The notes under the pieces were generated by a model, which was not told where the DNA came from, did no database searches, and saw only the letters and a program-made list of their open reading frames with translations. Made by a program: the position numbers and the translations under genes. Below, one piece after another: positions 1-6,431 of a stretch of 31,235 nt of DNA (position 1 is its first letter; each line of letters opens with the position of its first letter). The stretch is from SZUA-448 sp045593785 (lineage in GTDB: Bacteria > Bacillota > Clostridia > Lachnospirales > Lachnospiraceae), in NCBI GenBank assembly GCA_045593785.1, contig JAZNXH010000106.1, positions 1 through 31,235 on the forward strand, given 5' to 3'.

Positions 1-287
1 TATTTATTAAACAAGTCGCGGTCCTGTGCCACCTGAAATGCGTTCAACAGCCAGTAGCCTGCCAATGCCAGCGTAATTGTCAGCAGAAAACCTTTTACAT
101 CTGCGTTCGTTATCGCCGCAATGGCAAGGGACGGGATTAACGTCAAAAGACACGGTTTTGCAATCTCAATCAGCATATAAAACGGAATCTCCAGTCTGCT
201 GATGGGATACTGTCTTCCGATTGCCGTGAGGACAATGCGGATGTTTTTTAGTGTGGAATTTTGTTTTTCTTTTTTCTCTTTTTTCAT
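1..287 (-). CDS. ABC exporter half-transporter, N-terminal part only (runs off left edge)
   Basis: Only the first 95 codons are present; the reading frame is open to the window edge. The ATG at 287-285 gives a lysine-rich start (MKKEKKEKQ) followed by a hydrophobic segment (IPFYMLIEIAKPCLLTLIP) and a second one, as expected for the first membrane helices of a type IV ABC exporter. The start closely resembles that of the ABC gene at 9220-11046 (MKKEKKDKKKK), so I infer a paralogous half-transporter. No nucleotide-binding domain is visible, so the class is inferred from this resemblance and the promoter context. A GTGGGG sequence lies about 8 bases before the ATG. Its upstream region carries a LytTR-like operator matching the one before the 9-11 kb ABC pair. 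Substrate unknown. Confidence 0.72.
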   Translation of the reverse strand, partial: MKKEKKEKQNSTLKNIRIVLTAIGRQYPISRLEIPFYMLIEIAKPCLLTLIPSLAIAAITNADVKGFLLTITLALAGYWLLNAFQVAQDRDLFNK

Positions 288-328
288 ATCATGCCCCACT
301 TCGCTTTCAAGCCTATTATGTAGTTTAC

Positions 329-337
329 CTTATCACA
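329..337 (-). promoter_or_regulatory. Extended -10 promoter element of left-edge ABC gene
   Basis: On the minus strand this reads TGTGATAAG, an extended -10 type element (TG, one base, then GATAAG). It lies 26 bases downstream of the second LytTR-like half-site and about 40 bases before the ATG at 287. No good -35 hexamer sits at 17 bases, which fits a promoter that needs an activator. A competing reading is TTGAAA-N17-TACATA slightly downstream. Inference from sequence only. Confidence 0.4.
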
Positions 338-359
338 GATTTCAACACAAATTAATAAA

Positions 360-386
360 GTGCACGAAATGTTCAATTTCGTGCAC
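360..386. repeat. Perfect 11-bp inverted repeat, 5-base loop
   Basis: GTGCACGAAAT (360-370) and ATTTCGTGCAC (376-386) are perfect reverse complements around the loop GTTCA. On the minus strand the hairpin follows the toxin stop codon at 410 and is followed by TTTATTAATTT, so it may be the terminator of the Panacea pair. It overlaps the predicted LytTR site, so it may instead be, or also be, an operator. Sequence alone does not separate the two. Confidence 0.7.
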
Positions 387-393
387 CAAATTG
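364..393 (-). promoter_or_regulatory. LytTR-type operator (two 9-bp direct repeats)
   Basis: Read on the minus strand the two half-sites are CAATTTGGT (393-385) and ACATTTCGT (372-364), separated by exactly 12 bases. AgrA/LytTR regulators are known to bind 9-bp direct repeats with 12-13 base spacing, consensus close to [TA][AC][CA]GTTN[AG][TG]; ACATTTCGT fits that at eight of nine positions. The same arrangement, with half-site ACATTTGGT, occurs at 11204-11233 before the other ABC operon. The likely activators are the LytTR proteins at 2242-2961 and 11971-12672. Confidence 0.55.
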
Positions 394-409
394 CATCGTC
401 CAAGATTCA

Positions 410-874
410 TTATGTATGTTTCAAATACGACCTGCACACACAGGCGCTGTTATCTCCATGTTTATCATCAAACCACAGAACATGAAATACGCTTCCTGTC
501 ATATATCCGTATAATCGATGTACATTCGTAAGGCGCAAGGAAACAATGGATTCTGCTTCAATATACTTCTCTGTTAACCGTTCCCGCGCAACTTTGTTCA
601 AATCGTCAACTTGTATGGAATGATTCTTCTTTTTATCCCGTACCAATACTTCACTCCATGTCTGACTTTCCAATGCCTTCATATAGGGAAAAATCTCCGT
701 CCAGAAAAGACTCCCCACATGTTCTTCTGTAAAACTCCACATATTTGCATCCGCATTTAAAAAGCTCCACGCCGGATTTTCATTATAATAATGCTCAGGA
801 TTTCCACCCTGAGCAATACTTTTTCCTAATGGCACTTCCTTCTGACGGATTTGTCTGTTCTTATAGCCCGCCAT
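410..874 (-). CDS. Putative toxin partner of Panacea antitoxin
   Basis: A 154-residue protein beginning MAGYKNRQ. It overlaps the last 14 bases of the upstream DUF4065 gene, and this translational coupling with the antitoxin first is the usual layout of Panacea toxin-antitoxin pairs. I cannot assign the fold with certainty. It is tryptophan-rich in the first half (PAWSFLN, MWSF, LFWTEI, TWSEVL) and ends in a segment RLTNVHRLYGYMTGSVFHVL followed by WFDDKHGDN and a terminal KHT. This basic beta-rich end, arginine then VFHVLWFD, is reminiscent of RelE-like or other small RNase toxins, but that is a guess. An in-frame upstream ATG at 946 would lie inside the antitoxin and lacks support. No signal peptide or membrane segment. 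Confidence 0.62.
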   Translation of the reverse strand: MAGYKNRQIRQKEVPLGKSIAQGGNPEHYYNENPAWSFLNADANMWSFTEEHVGSLFWTEIFPYMKALESQTWSEVLVRDKKKNHSIQVDDLNKVARERLTEKYIEAESIVSLRLTNVHRLYGYMTGSVFHVLWFDDKHGDNSACVCRSYLKHT

Positions 875-1298
875 AATATAACGCCATGCTTTCTTTTGTA
901 ATAATATGATTGCAACCCACGCCGGACGGAACGCCTTTTCTTGCAAGCTTCCACGGGTCTTCCATATGAGTCAGCTGACTCAGCCACTGCGCATCATGCT
1001 TTCCGTAATGCTCCAGCACACGGTCTATCGTATCTCTCTGCTGTTCCGATAAATCGTTCTCTCCACCGGTCTCATCCTCTGCACAAACAGAAAACTTCCC
1101 CTGCGTTTTATAAAACAACTCCGGACAAACAGGACCATTCGCCCACGCCTCAAACTCTTCTTCAAACAATGGTGTATCATCCCACACCAATGACCATGCC
1201 TGCGAATAATAGCATAATTTCTGAAGCTTCATGGACGACATCGGACCATACTTTTCAAGAATATACTTTGCAGTATCAAATATATTCGCCACCTGCAT
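861..1298 (-). CDS. Panacea (DUF4065) domain antitoxin
   Basis: About 145 residues covering a complete DUF4065/Panacea domain (SocA/GepA family): VANIFDTAKYILEKYG, the family core KLQKLCYYSQAWSLVW, then FEEEFEAWANGPVCPELF, followed by helices up to the stop at 861. Panacea domains are known as general antitoxin modules that neutralise unrelated toxins, so the small downstream gene at 410-874 is the presumed partner. Start choice is uncertain: the ATG at 1298 directly abuts an AGAGGGGGG ribosome-binding sequence, which is too close. The GTG at 1292-1290, six bases further on, has good spacing and begins exactly at the usual family start, so GTG is likely the true initiator. A promoter lies at 1343-1371. 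Confidence 0.85.
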   Translation of the reverse strand: MQVANIFDTAKYILEKYGPMSSMKLQKLCYYSQAWSLVWDDTPLFEEEFEAWANGPVCPELFYKTQGKFSVCAEDETGGENDLSEQQRDTIDRVLEHYGKHDAQWLSQLTHMEDPWKLARKGVPSGVGCNHIITKESMALYYGGL

Positions 1299-1342
1299 CC
1301 CCCCTCTGCTAACCATAGACACGATTTTTCATCTGCATCTAC

Positions 1343-1371
1343 AGTTTAACAAAATTATACAAAAGTTTCAA
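1343..1371 (-). promoter_or_regulatory. Promoter of the Panacea pair
   Basis: Minus strand TTGAAA (1371-1366), 17 bases, then TAAACT (1348-1343) preceded by TGT, an extended -10. It lies about 50 bases before the antitoxin start. The rest of the gap between the kinase stop (1476) and this promoter is AT-rich and shows nothing else I can name. Confidence 0.55.
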
Positions 1372-1475
1372 GCAAATTATTTACATTTTTTTCTTGTTCT
1401 TTCGACATTATTTTCCCTTTGCACAACCATTTCCCAACATAATACCAACTTTGTATACACATTGAAAAGGTTTCA

Positions 1476-2198
1476 TTACAGCGGCAACAATACCTCAGTT
1501 GCAAACACCCCCGGTTCATTTTTCCGGTTCACAAATCCATCATACTGTTGCGTAATCCGGTCAATTCGCTTCAGACCAAGTCCATGTTCCCCCTGCTTCT
1601 GTGAAATCAACTCGTGAAGCTTTCGCCGCTTGGTCGCGTTTGTAGCATTCGTCACCGACAGATACAACTGTCCTTTGAATACCCCGATGTACACGCGGAT
1701 AAAACGTTTTTCCTCTTCCACCTTTTCGCAGGCTTCGATGGCATTGTCCATCAGATTCCCGAGAATCGCACTCAGATGTACATCGCTTACCTTCAACTGT
1801 TGTGGTACCGTTGCTTTGTAATTCACTTTGATGTTCTTGCGGCTTGCAATGGATACCTTACTGCTCAGGATGGCATCCACACTGACATTGCCGGTGCGGA
1901 TTGCAATATCTATGCTGTCAAGGTCTTCCTCCAGATGGTCGAGATAATCCAGTGTCTCATCCACCTGTCCGCGGTCCAGATACGCCTTAATGGTCTGCAT
2001 ATGATTGTGATAATCATGTCGCCAGCCGCGCATGGTCTGATAGATATTCTGAACCTCTTCACGCTGCTTTTTCAAAATATTATCCTGAAATTCACCCACA
2101 CGTTTCTCTTCGCTGCGTTTCACAAGGAAAGCAGTAATCACTACCGCAAATAGGATACAGCTGAGAAAAATAACCAGATATGGTAATATATTTGTCAT
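1476..2198 (-). CDS. GHKL sensor histidine kinase (AgrC/VirS-like, single membrane helix)
   Basis: A 240-residue kinase. Domains in order: one membrane helix at about residues 3-26 (ILPYLVIFLSCILFAVVITA), a short coiled linker, the dimerisation/phospho-acceptor motif RGWRHDYHNH with His61, then a HATPase_c_5 (GHKL) domain with N box GNLMDNAIEAC and G box HGLGLKRI. It likely phosphorylates the LytTR regulator encoded just upstream. The ATG at 2198 is chosen because AGGGGG precedes it by about ten bases; an in-frame ATG at 2282 would overlap the regulator gene by 41 bases. The usual six or seven helix sensor of AgrC-type kinases is absent, so what it senses is unclear. It is a paralogue of the kinase at 11310-11954, sharing MRGWRHDY and GNL.DNAI.AC. 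Confidence 0.88.
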   Translation of the reverse strand: MTNILPYLVIFLSCILFAVVITAFLVKRSEEKRVGEFQDNILKKQREEVQNIYQTMRGWRHDYHNHMQTIKAYLDRGQVDETLDYLDHLEEDLDSIDIAIRTGNVSVDAILSSKVSIASRKNIKVNYKATVPQQLKVSDVHLSAILGNLMDNAIEACEKVEEEKRFIRVYIGVFKGQLYLSVTNATNATKRRKLHELISQKQGEHGLGLKRIDRITQQYDGFVNRKNEPGVFATEVLLPL

Positions 2199-2241
2199 CT
2201 TTACCTGTCCCCCTGATGCTTCGGCATCTGCCAAACGCGCA

Positions 2242-2961
2242 TCACTCATTTTTTCTTCGATAGTACGCAATAAACGCTTCATTCAACTCGCGGTAACGGT
2301 TTCGTGCAACCGGAAGCAACTCTTTGTTATCCAGCACACAATCCGTCTTCGTTATCCGTTCCACATGCTCCAGATTCACAAGTAACCCACGTTTCAGCAA
2401 GAAGAATCCCCGTGCTTCCAACTCCTCTGCCACAGATGAGAAGTTTGCCTTCCACTCAAAGCGCTCGTCTTCTGTCATCAGTACCAGATAGTGCCCGTTT
2501 GCTTCCGCGTAAAGAATACGGGAATGCGGCATCCGCACGGTTGTGCCATTCTGCACGAAAAGAAAGCAGTTCTCCTGCTTTCTTTTACGCTCTGTATTAA
2601 TCATATCCAATAGGCTTTCGAGCACATCCTGCTTCAAGGGCTTCAGCAAATACCGTACCGCACCTACCTCATAGCCTTCGATGGCAGCGTCCCGAATACC
2701 GGTCAGAAATACAATCTTGACGTCCCTGTCTTCCCTTCGGATTCGCTTTGCCAGCTCCATGCCGTTCATCTCACCCATCTGGATATCCAGTATCAACAGG
2801 TCATAATCCGTTCTGTCCTCATAGTCAAACAGGAACTGTTCCGCATCGGCAAACTCACACAGCCGCACCCGTTGCTGTCTTTTTTCAGCCCATTTTTCTA
2901 TGCAGTTTTTCAGATACTCGCGCTGTGCGGCATCATCTTCACAGATTCCGATTCGAAACAT
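2242..2961 (-). CDS. LytTR-family response regulator
   Basis: A 239-residue regulator with an N-terminal receiver domain (acidic residues CEDD at 7-10, phospho-acceptor Asp59 in LLILDIQMG, Thr87, Lys107 in LLKPL) and a C-terminal LytTR DNA-binding domain (about 135-235; RILYAEANGHYLVL, KRGLLVNLEHVERI). LytTR proteins bind tandem 9-bp direct repeats; two such candidate sites lie in this window at 364-393 and 11204-11233, both before ABC exporter genes. Its start overlaps the end of the MarR gene by 23 bases and the kinase follows 43 bases after its stop, so the three form one operon. Paralogue of 11971-12672. Confidence 0.93.
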   Translation of the reverse strand: MFRIGICEDDAAQREYLKNCIEKWAEKRQQRVRLCEFADAEQFLFDYEDRTDYDLLILDIQMGEMNGMELAKRIRREDRDVKIVFLTGIRDAAIEGYEVGAVRYLLKPLKQDVLESLLDMINTERKRKQENCFLFVQNGTTVRMPHSRILYAEANGHYLVLMTEDERFEWKANFSSVAEELEARGFFLLKRGLLVNLEHVERITKTDCVLDNKELLPVARNRYRELNEAFIAYYRRKNE

Positions 2962-3403
2962 GAGTTTCCTCCGTCAGCATCTCTTCAATATTTTTCTGCA
3001 CCATCTGAGAAATTCGCTTCATGTTTTGCAGGTCTTCCTGTGAAATACCCTTTATCAGACATTGCATCATGCGGTTCCATTCCTTCGTAATTGCTTCCAC
3101 AACCTCATTCGCATTCTCTGTCAAAAAATAACGGACATACCTTCTGTCTTCTGCATCCTGCACCTGCGTCAGATATCCTTTTTTGCACAATCCGTCCATT
3201 GTCATTGAGATATGCCCCTTATTCATCTGCACTGCTGCGCAGATATCCTTCATGGTATTATTCTCCTGATCGATATGTAAACTGTGTAAAATCTCCAACT
3301 CAACCCGCTTGAATCCGGTCTGCTTTCTGATTTCCTGCATGGAGTTTTCTAAAATCCGTTTAAATTCTCTGCCTCTTAAGATGCTCTCCATAGCATTTTC
3401 CAT
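2939..3403 (-). CDS. MarR-family transcriptional regulator
   Basis: A 154-residue winged-helix protein with a MarR-like arrangement: N-terminal helix, ELEILHSLHIDQENNTMKD, recognition region AAVQMNKGHISMTMDGLCKK followed by GYLTQ, wing DAEDRRYVRYFLTENA, and a long C-terminal dimerisation helix. MarR proteins usually repress efflux or stress genes and their own promoter in response to small ligands. It is the first gene of an operon with the LytTR regulator and kinase, overlapping the regulator by 23 bases, an unusual combination that would place a ligand-sensing repressor over a two-component system. The start codon follows GGGG with suitable spacing. Its promoter carries a 7-bp direct repeat that may be its operator. 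Confidence 0.88.
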   Translation of the reverse strand: MENAMESILRGREFKRILENSMQEIRKQTGFKRVELEILHSLHIDQENNTMKDICAAVQMNKGHISMTMDGLCKKGYLTQVQDAEDRRYVRYFLTENANEVVEAITKEWNRMMQCLIKGISQEDLQNMKRISQMVQKNIEEMLTEETHVSNRNL

Positions 3404-3433
3404 ATATTTTCCCCGTTCGTTTATTTCCTCCCA

Positions 3434-3462
3434 TTATATCAAATTCGTCAAATATCAACAAG
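3434..3462 (-). promoter_or_regulatory. Promoter of MarR/two-component operon with direct repeat
   Basis: Minus strand TTGTTG (3462-3457), 17 bases, then a perfect TATAAT (3439-3434), 31 bases before the MarR ATG. Within it the heptamer TTGATAT occurs twice, 16 bases apart (3459-3453 and 3443-3437), with TTGACGA between. A repeated element placed across the spacer and -10 is a sensible place for an autorepressor; MarR sites are usually palindromic, and this one is not, so the assignment is tentative. Confidence 0.65.
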
Positions 3463-3473
3463 CTTCTTTCGCA

Positions 3474-3857
3474 CTAACTTCTTCGTATTGTTTTATCACC
3501 GCAGGCAGTACAGGTCACTTCTATTTTTCCTTTTCCTCTCGGCACCCGGATAAACCGCTTGCAGCGTTTACACAGATAAATACGGGATGTTTTTCTTTCC
3601 TTATATTTCAATTTCCAAAACTTGATGTATCGCATAAACACCTTGTTTTCTTCTGCACGCTCCCAATGTCTTTTCGACAACATGCGGAATAACTCATATA
3701 CCAACAAACAGATACCGATACTCTCAAATCCTTTATTTTTTAATATCGCAGCAAGCAAATAGCATACAATACTTACCACGGTCAAAACTTTTCCGAGTTC
3801 ATCCATTCCGTATCGGTTCCGAAAAAATTGGTTCACTTTTTGCATGATCCGATTCAT
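3474..3857 (-). CDS. Small membrane protein with C-terminal zinc ribbon
   Basis: A 127-residue protein, last gene of the chaperone operon, 13 bases after the Hsp70 gene. After an amphipathic start it has two close hydrophobic helices (VLTVVSIVCYLLAAIL and FESIGICLLVYELFRML), a basic segment, and a C-terminal zinc-ribbon with CKRC and CTAC pairs separated by a basic loop (RFIRVPRGKGKIEVT). The ribbon would lie in the cytosol. Function is not known to me. Zinc ribbons can bind nucleic acid or protein, and J-protein/Hsp70 neighbours suggest an envelope-localised chaperone role, but that is inference. Only about 70 bases separate it from the MarR gene and no clear terminator is seen, so some read-through is possible. 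Confidence 0.72.
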   Translation of the reverse strand: MNRIMQKVNQFFRNRYGMDELGKVLTVVSIVCYLLAAILKNKGFESIGICLLVYELFRMLSKRHWERAEENKVFMRYIKFWKLKYKERKTSRIYLCKRCKRFIRVPRGKGKIEVTCTACGDKTIRRS

Positions 3858-3870
3858 ATCTTCCTCCTGT

Positions 3871-5637
3871 TTACCATTGACTCAGCAGATGAGTAGCCGA
3901 TATCTCTAATGCATTTTGGGCTTGGCGTATGTGTTCCATCTGTTCCTGTGTTACCGTGTCTACCCGTAGTTTCATTGTAAGCTTCTGCAATTCTGCCAAA
4001 TCGCTTTTTACTCGTTTTTTCTCTGCCTTATCTATCTGCTTTCCCGCATTTTTTAGTGCATGCTGTACTTTTGCCTCTAAACTATTTGCATCCTGAAGTA
4101 ATTGTAATGCATCTCTGCGCAAAGAATCCATTCCTGCATACTCTCTTGCATCCCGCATTGCCTGCTCTATCTCTGCCTCCGACATTCTGTCATCCGCCGT
4201 TATTGTAATCGACTGTTCTTTCCCTGTATCAAGGTCTTTAGCCGATACCATCAGGATGCCGTTTGCATCGATATCAAATGTCACTTCAATCTGCGGAACC
4301 CCTGCGGGTGCCTTTCGGATTCCCTTTAACTTAAAATCGCCTATTTTTTTATTATCGCGCGCCATCGGGCGTTCTCCCTGAAGCACATGTATCTCTACAT
4401 TGCTCTGATACGGTGCTGCTGTCGTAAACACCTTGGAATAGCGTGCCGGAAGCGTTGTGTTACGCTCAATCAACCGTGTTGCCACCCCGCCGACGGTTTC
4501 AATGGAAAGACTCATCGGAGTTACATCCAGCAGTAACAGATTCTGTCCACCTGCAACCGTGAGCATATTATTTCCTTGTAAGGTACTCCCGAGAATTGCC
4601 GCTCCCATCGCAACACATTCGTCCGGGTTAATATTTTTTGACGGTTCCTTTCCAGTCAATTGACGTACTTTTTCCTGCACTAACGGCATTCGTGTAGATC
4701 CGCCGACCAGAAGTACTCTGCCCAACTCGGACGGTGCAATCCCTGCATCCTGCAACGCATTCTGAACCGGTCCAACAGTCCGTTCTACCAGGTCATAAAC
4801 CAATTCCCTCAGCTTTGCTCTGCTCAGCACGATATCCATATGTGCCGGTTCTCCCTTTACCTGTATCAGGTAGGGCAGACTGATATTTGTCTGTTCCGCA
4901 GTAGAAAGTTCTTTTTTGGCTGTCTCTGCCGCCTCTCTTACGCGGTACATCGCCGCAACATCTCTTCGCAGGCTCACCTTGTACTGTCGTTCAAATTCAT
5001 CCACAAGCCAATCCGTAATTCTGGCGTCAAAATCATCACCACCCAGATGATTATCTCCGTTGGTCGCTAATACTTCTATGACGCCGTCCGCAATCTCAAT
5101 GACAGAGACATCAAACGTTCCGCCGCCAAGGTCAAACACCATAACTTTCTGCGATTCTCCATGATTCAGTCCGTAAGACAACGCTGCACTGGTCGGTTCA
5201 TTCACGATGCGCAATACATTCAATCCGGCAATCTTTCCGGCATCTTTCGTTGCCTGACGTTGTACATCATTAAAATATGCCGGAACAGTAATTACCGCAT
5301 CCGTTATGCTCTCTCCGCAGAATTCTTCCGCATCTTTTTTTATTTGCATCAGAACCATCGCACTGATAGTCTGCGGCTTATATTCCTTTCCGTCAACCGA
5401 CGTTACCCAATCCGTACCCATATGACGTTTTACCGAACTGATGGTGCGCTCCGGATTCGCCGCTAACTGTCGCTTCGCGACTTCTCCAACTAGACGCTCT
5501 CCTGTTTTCGTAAAACTGATGATACTCGGTGTTGTTCTTGCCCCGGACGAACTCGGAATAATCACCGGTTCCCCGTTCTCGACAATTGCAACACAACTGT
5601 TGGTTGTACCTAAATCAATTCCTATAACCTTACCCAT
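3871..5637 (-). CDS. DnaK-like Hsp70 chaperone (accessory copy, short tail)
   Basis: A 588-residue Hsp70. The ATPase domain starts with MGKVIGIDLGTTNSCVAIVE and contains VITVPAYFNDVQRQATKDAG, NEPTSAALSYG, the phosphate loop FDLGGGTFDVS and LVGGSTRMPLVQ. It is followed by the interdomain linker LLLLDVTPMSLSIET, a substrate-binding beta domain and a helical lid. It lacks the extended disordered tail of housekeeping DnaK proteins (about 610-640 residues). The chosen ATG has AAAGGA ten bases upstream; an in-frame ATG 78 bases earlier would run into the J-protein gene. There is no grpE, hrcA or canonical dnaJ beside it, so this is probably a second, specialised Hsp70 working with the J-domain protein 23 bases upstream. 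Confidence 0.93.
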   Translation of the reverse strand: MGKVIGIDLGTTNSCVAIVENGEPVIIPSSSGARTTPSIISFTKTGERLVGEVAKRQLAANPERTISSVKRHMGTDWVTSVDGKEYKPQTISAMVLMQIKKDAEEFCGESITDAVITVPAYFNDVQRQATKDAGKIAGLNVLRIVNEPTSAALSYGLNHGESQKVMVFDLGGGTFDVSVIEIADGVIEVLATNGDNHLGGDDFDARITDWLVDEFERQYKVSLRRDVAAMYRVREAAETAKKELSTAEQTNISLPYLIQVKGEPAHMDIVLSRAKLRELVYDLVERTVGPVQNALQDAGIAPSELGRVLLVGGSTRMPLVQEKVRQLTGKEPSKNINPDECVAMGAAILGSTLQGNNMLTVAGGQNLLLLDVTPMSLSIETVGGVATRLIERNTTLPARYSKVFTTAAPYQSNVEIHVLQGERPMARDNKKIGDFKLKGIRKAPAGVPQIEVTFDIDANGILMVSAKDLDTGKEQSITITADDRMSEAEIEQAMRDAREYAGMDSLRRDALQLLQDANSLEAKVQHALKNAGKQIDKAEKKRVKSDLAELQKLTMKLRVDTVTQEQMEHIRQAQNALEISATHLLSQW

Positions 5638-5660
5638 TGTTTTATATCCTTTCTCTGCTA

Positions 5661-6431
5661 TTAACAAAATCTGCAAAACGTACAACAGAACTGCAACGCA
5701 CAAAGACTTGTACAATATTTTCCCATACTGGATGCATACTCCTGATAACTGTGCCTGGAATCCCGATATGCAGCTCCGCTTTGACGCATACCGTGATAGG
5801 TCTGCTGATATGTCTGATTCTCCGGCTCTATCCTGATTGCTTTTTCGATTTCTTCCAATGCACGAATTTCATTTCCCAGTCCATGATTTGCCAACGCACT
5901 TAAATAATGCCACCTTGCATTGCGACCTGTACTTGGAATCCAGTTCAACACTTGATTCGCCTGTTCATATCGCTCGGAGCAAATCATATCTACAACCCTT
6001 GTTATCTCGTCTGAGTCGCCCGTCTGCCGTTGTGGTTTCGGTATTTCCTGATGCCTCTGCCCGAAACCAAACAAATCCTCAAAATCAAATTCGCGATACT
6101 CCCCGTAACTTCCATAACCGCGATTATTTCCCTGTGTCCCCTGATAACTTCTCTGTCCGTATGGGTTCTGGCCATAAGTACTTTGCCGGTACGCATTCCC
6201 ACTCGTATAAGTCCGGTATCCGGAAGCTTCCTGTTCTCTCTTTCTGTACTTTTCCGGATTACTGAGCATATCATAGGCTTCGTTAATCTCATTCATCTTC
6301 TCTGCAGCTTTCGGATCATTTGGATGCAAATCCGGATGACATTCTTTTGCTTTTCGCCGGTACGCTTTTTTAATTTCTTCTTTATCGGCATCTCTTGTGA
6401 TACCCAGTACACTGTAAGGATCACTTACCAT
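5661..6431 (-). CDS. J-domain protein with TPR-like segment and cysteine-rich tail
   Basis: A 256-residue co-chaperone. J domain at about 1-70 with the essential HPD tripeptide in KECHPDLHPN; then a Gly/Tyr/Gln/Ser-rich low-complexity linker (about 70-125; repeated YGQ, RSYQG, GYGSYG); then a helical segment resembling tetratricopeptide repeats (RYEQANQVLNWI, ARWHYLSALANHGLGNEIRA). It ends in a tail with six cysteines among hydrophobic residues (YCTSLCALQFCCTFCRFC). J proteins stimulate Hsp70 ATPase and pick its clients; the partner is the Hsp70 gene 23 bases downstream. The tail could bind metal, be lipid-modified or touch the membrane; none is shown. Its start overlaps the DUF5685 gene by 11 bases. 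Confidence 0.9.
   Translation of the reverse strand: MVSDPYSVLGITRDADKEEIKKAYRRKAKECHPDLHPNDPKAAEKMNEINEAYDMLSNPEKYRKREQEASGYRTYTSGNAYRQSTYGQNPYGQRSYQGTQGNNRGYGSYGEYREFDFEDLFGFGQRHQEIPKPQRQTGDSDEITRVVDMICSERYEQANQVLNWIPSTGRNARWHYLSALANHGLGNEIRALEEIEKAIRIEPENQTYQQTYHGMRQSGAAYRDSRHSYQEYASSMGKYCTSLCALQFCCTFCRFC

Noticed and set aside
941..1312. Long plus-strand frame opposite the Panacea antitoxin
   Set aside because: It mirrors the coding strand of a clear DUF4065 gene, has no ribosome-binding site and reads as low-quality His/Pro/Thr-rich sequence.
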